From Isoetes taiwanensis (taxonomy: Eukaryota > Streptophyta > Lycopodiopsida > Isoetales > Isoetaceae): a stretch of 64,000 bases of DNA. The stretch covers positions 12,559,279 to 12,623,278 of the forward strand of contig JAJEKV010000008.1 of NCBI GenBank assembly GCA_021234155.1. Reading direction: 5' to 3'. The notes under the pieces were generated by a model. That model was given only the letters and a program-made list of their open reading frames with translations, was not told the origin of the DNA and made no database searches. Shown here in pieces: positions 61,378 to 64,000 of this stretch. Both the position numbers and the translations under genes were made by a program. The first letter of the stretch is position 1. Every line of letters begins with the position of its first letter.

Positions 61378-61553
61378 CTGCATCATTTTAGAAAAACAAA
61401 TTAAAACACAGAAATTCGCTAATACTCGGAATTAGAGAGAGGATATTTCTAGCTAAAGACAATATATTCTAACATCCATATACTATTATATAGAATTTAT
61501 TAGTTCCATCAGAAATGCTTTCTGGTTACAGAACCTCAGGTTTAAATTAATAC

Positions 61554-61766
61554 TTTTGAAATAGTCATGATGGTGCCATCATTATATGGCAAATGATGAG
61601 AACCATATAAAAGGAGAAAAACCTCAATTTGATATTATCGCCAGCAAATAAGAATCCTAGTAAGCAATACTTTAACCGTTATAGACACAGCATAAATTGT
61701 ATAGTTCTTCATTCGCTGGAATATATGACGACTTCTGTGGCGGATAAAGAATTATAACACTCAATC
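61554..61766 (-). pseudogene. H+-ATPase pseudogene exon (M5-M6)
   Basis: The exon follows TTTTGCAG. The minus strand reads GLSVII, then [15 protein letters not shown], a decayed LGFLFAGD membrane segment, YMVLII and DGTIMTISK, up to the donor AAA/GTATTA. The order matches family text [28 protein letters not shown] to ILNDGTIMTISKD. Confidence 0.9.
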
Positions 61767-62247
61767 CTGCAAAATAACATTAATTTTCAGGTCAATTTCA
61801 ACAGATATGAAGCAAAAGATAGTGCTGGTAGCTGTAATTTAGAGGAGTACCAGAAAGCATATGAAGCTAGTATAGCATTAGAAACATGATCCTAAGCAAT
61901 TATAGTTTTGGAGTGGTCGGGCTAAATATGGGCTTGTAATTTTTACACTCATGGTTGCCCAAATAAGCAAAAAGCATCAGCAAGGTACATCTCAAGTGTA
62001 TAGATCCGTTACTATAAGATAGCTTATTACTATGGTAATGTATTATGTATGTTAGAATCGTGATAAATCACTATAGAATTGAATAGAGCAATTTGATGAA
62101 ACTAAATAAAGCATAATTGTAAGGCCTAGATGCACTTTTGTAATCCTATGACTCATTTTAGCATTGGATGTACAATACTTCGGGTGGAAGTGAAATAATT
62201 AAGTAATAGCCAATGACATAAATGCAGCTACAATCAAGCTTATGCAC

Positions 62248-62721
62248 CTGGTTGTGTCAACATAAATGTCAGCCGCGATCTGGCTGCATCGTTGCATCTG
62301 CAACAGCAATTCCAACGCCTGCTTTCTTTAATGCTGGTGCATCAGCTTACTCCATCTCCTGTCATGCCACAGATATGTTTCCGCTCTTGCAAACGTTTTA
62401 CAATATTGTAATTTGTGCTCGGAAAACACCTGCAAACCCATCTGCTTGCTCAAGAAGTTCACTCCTCATCCATTCCCAAGCAAGATTGGCATCATGTTGA
62501 TTTGAAAAAGTGCTGATGCTGGATACATATTGGTACCTATCCCAAGACGACGTCTGTTTCTTAGCAATAAAGCAAGCTGGTCCCCAGTTATCATTTTCAC
62601 GCTCACTCCCCATTCCAAAGCACGCCTCACTGTGTCGCGTATCATGACGGAGGGTCGTGCCCGCGAACAAGGCCCAAGAGTTCCCAATCTCCTCCCTCGC
62701 TTCCAAAAGTCCTGGAACATC
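62248..62721 (-). pseudogene. H+-ATPase pseudogene exon (P domain with TGDQLA and TGDGV)
   Basis: After an acceptor CAG (62722-62724) the minus strand reads [13 protein letters not shown], a decayed LFDPPRHD segment (LRHDT), and [19 protein letters not shown]. Then come [46 protein letters not shown] and a decayed DATDAARSAADI segment ending TQP at donor [22 protein letters not shown] and TGDGV are signatures of plasma-membrane proton pumps. At least three frame changes and a stop occur. Confidence 0.92.
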
Positions 62722-63794
62722 CTGTCCAGTAGTTAACTATTAGAACTCATATCCCGTGGAAAAATATGCATGGCTCCATCTTATTTCCTTTTAGGGTATT
62801 ATGAATTTCATAGAAAAGGTACTCATGCCACCTAATTTAAGATATACTTTATGTCCATATATGGCTATTCCTCTATAAATTTTCATCTTGTTTCAGTGAC
62901 CATGCTAACCTTGTCCATACTCAAATTTCCATTTCCTTCTAGGAAATGGCGATACTAAACAGTAGAACAGCATAGAATGCAATCGTTGTCCTGAAAAGTA
63001 CTAATAAAAATGTACTGCCTCAAACTTTAAACTTCACATGTAGGTATATCCAATGAAAGATATCAAAACTAACTCCCATTGAGGACGGATGTAAATGAGA
63101 ACGATGTTCTAATACTTCATGCTCCCAGTATTTGAGAGAGAACAAGTCTTTTCTAAACTTTAGGTTTGTAAGTCCTTTCCTATTGCAATTGCCATTTGTG
63201 CAGGATGCTCTCTCCGCTCTTACTTTCAGCTCAATAAGCAAGCTCCAAGTATCTGATGCCACTTGTTTCCAAATTTAGGGCACTAACAAGCATCTGCAGG
63301 ATATGCCAGAAAGAAAGGGGAAACGAAAGCCTGATAAACTGACCAGAAAAAGATGCTAAAGATTTCTACGAGCCAGCCAACCAAAGGCCAGCCAGTGATG
63401 CAGCATCCCTCCTGAATATAAAGCATATCTTTATTCTGAAGTACAAGATATATGTCACTAACTTTTTAAGGCTAAGCAGGGTGCAAAAATTATCTTGATA
63501 AACGATAATTAGTGGCACCATCGATATGAGCAACGCGGGTGCATTCTCATTTAAAGCCTCGAAAGTACGGCAGAATCAGAAAGCCATGACACTTGGCGCA
63601 CTCATGAAAACCTAAGCTACTTGTCAACCTGTAATTCAAATATTACCTTCCCTTGCTAAAAAGGCGATAAGCCACGGATATATTGCCTATAAAAAGATGG
63701 TACAAACGCAGAAAGACTTATTGGATTGATTAATGATAGGCCAAAGACATGAACAAGGGTAGAATTTAAATGCCAGACGCTATATTGTATTTAC

Positions 63795-64000
63795 CTGTTA
63801 CATAGCAAGGGTATGAGACCTCTCTGTCTGCAAACTTGCTAATTATCTCATGGTGAACCCTCTCCTTGCTTATCTGGGCTTTAATATTTCTGTAAGTGCT
63901 AGAATCTGTCTAGGAGAAACCCTTGCAAAATTTATACCTGTCCATCAGCCGTCAACAGGTAATAGCGTACAGCAATACGTAACTGAACGAAGTACAACAA
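63795..64000 (-). pseudogene. H+-ATPase pseudogene exon (nucleotide-binding domain), partial
   Basis: The minus strand reads TADGQ, then in shifting frames YKFCKGF and NIKAQISKERVHHEIISKF plus ADR. This fits the family segment YRVSKGAPEQIL...KxxVHxIIDKFADRGLRSL. The exon ends with a donor CAG/GTAAAT (GT at 63794-63793). The left part continues past the window end. Confidence 0.75.

Larger units (their letters stand above)
60632..64000 (-). pseudogene. Plasma-membrane P-type H+-ATPase pseudogene (3' half; runs off the window)
   Basis: Minus-strand exons read in order as the C-terminal half of a P3A plasma-membrane proton pump (AHA/PMA family), which exports protons at the cost of ATP. Five exons (63795-64000+, 62248-62721, 61554-61766, 60979-61377 and 60632-60902) carry the nucleotide-binding region, the [10 protein letters not shown] and CGMTGDGV motifs, the M5-M10 membrane region and part of the regulatory tail. 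The exon ends keep AG acceptors and GT donors in correct phase (for example TQP-G-LSV across the second junction). Every exon needs frame changes or contains stops, and conserved motifs are altered (TGDGV is followed by a stop instead of NDAP). This is therefore a degraded gene copy that kept its introns: a DNA-level duplicate and not a retrocopy. The DKTGT phosphorylation exon would lie beyond the window. Confidence 0.9.

Noticed and set aside
63020-63262. 80-codon minus-strand frame as a further H+-ATPase exon
   Set aside because: It lies in the intron between the exons at 63795 and 62721. Its sequence does not fit the proton-pump family, whose text is already continuous across that intron.

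Overview
The window looks like nuclear DNA of a land plant with a large, repeat-rich genome. The evidence is PLS-class PPR fragments, an ankyrin/PGG-type fragment, a plasma-membrane H+-ATPase with GT-AG introns, a plant-type zeta-domain P-loop gene, plant Ty3/gypsy LTR elements, a hAT element and a plastid-16S-like insertion. The PPR style would suit a fern or other non-flowering vascular plant, but this is a weak inference. I see no bacterial operon, CRISPR array or self-contained new system. Only one protein-coding gene reads through intact.

Layout. 0-5.3 kb holds minisatellites (57-bp unit; nested 290/59-bp units), a GC-richer block ending in a plastid 16S rRNA-like fragment, and a 1.08-kb hAT-type element with a perfect 8-bp target duplication. 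5.6-13.8 kb holds two diverged copies of one LTR family (A) around an undecodable interior. 14-21 kb holds short-repeat clusters, a 715-bp tandem duplication whose relative lies inverted at 40.3-40.6 kb, and dispersed repeats. 22.1-23.7 kb is a solo LTR of family A with matching 5-bp target duplications. 23.8-26.0 kb is a deletion derivative of a second Ty3/gypsy family (B) carrying an inverted LTR tail. 26.3-27.8 kb has unidentified decayed coding pieces. 28.9-30.4 kb (-) is an ankyrin/PGG pseudogene, followed by about 3.7 kb with nothing recognisable. 34.3-34.6 kb is a PPR relic.

35.6-37.4 kb (+) is the intact zeta-domain gene (582 aa). 38-48 kb holds minisatellites, a lone SMC5-like exon (-) at 43.7 kb and a 0.95-kb direct duplication (45.2 and 47.0 kb). 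51.8-53.5 kb (+) is a long PPR pseudogene. 60.6-64.0 kb (-) is the 3' half of a plasma-membrane H+-ATPase pseudogene with five recognisable exons and preserved splice boundaries; it runs off the right edge.

The genes do not form a pathway. The window is a gene-poor, repeat-dominated interval where copies of host genes have decayed among mobile elements. All identifications come from reading the sequence and memory of the families; no database search or alignment was run.
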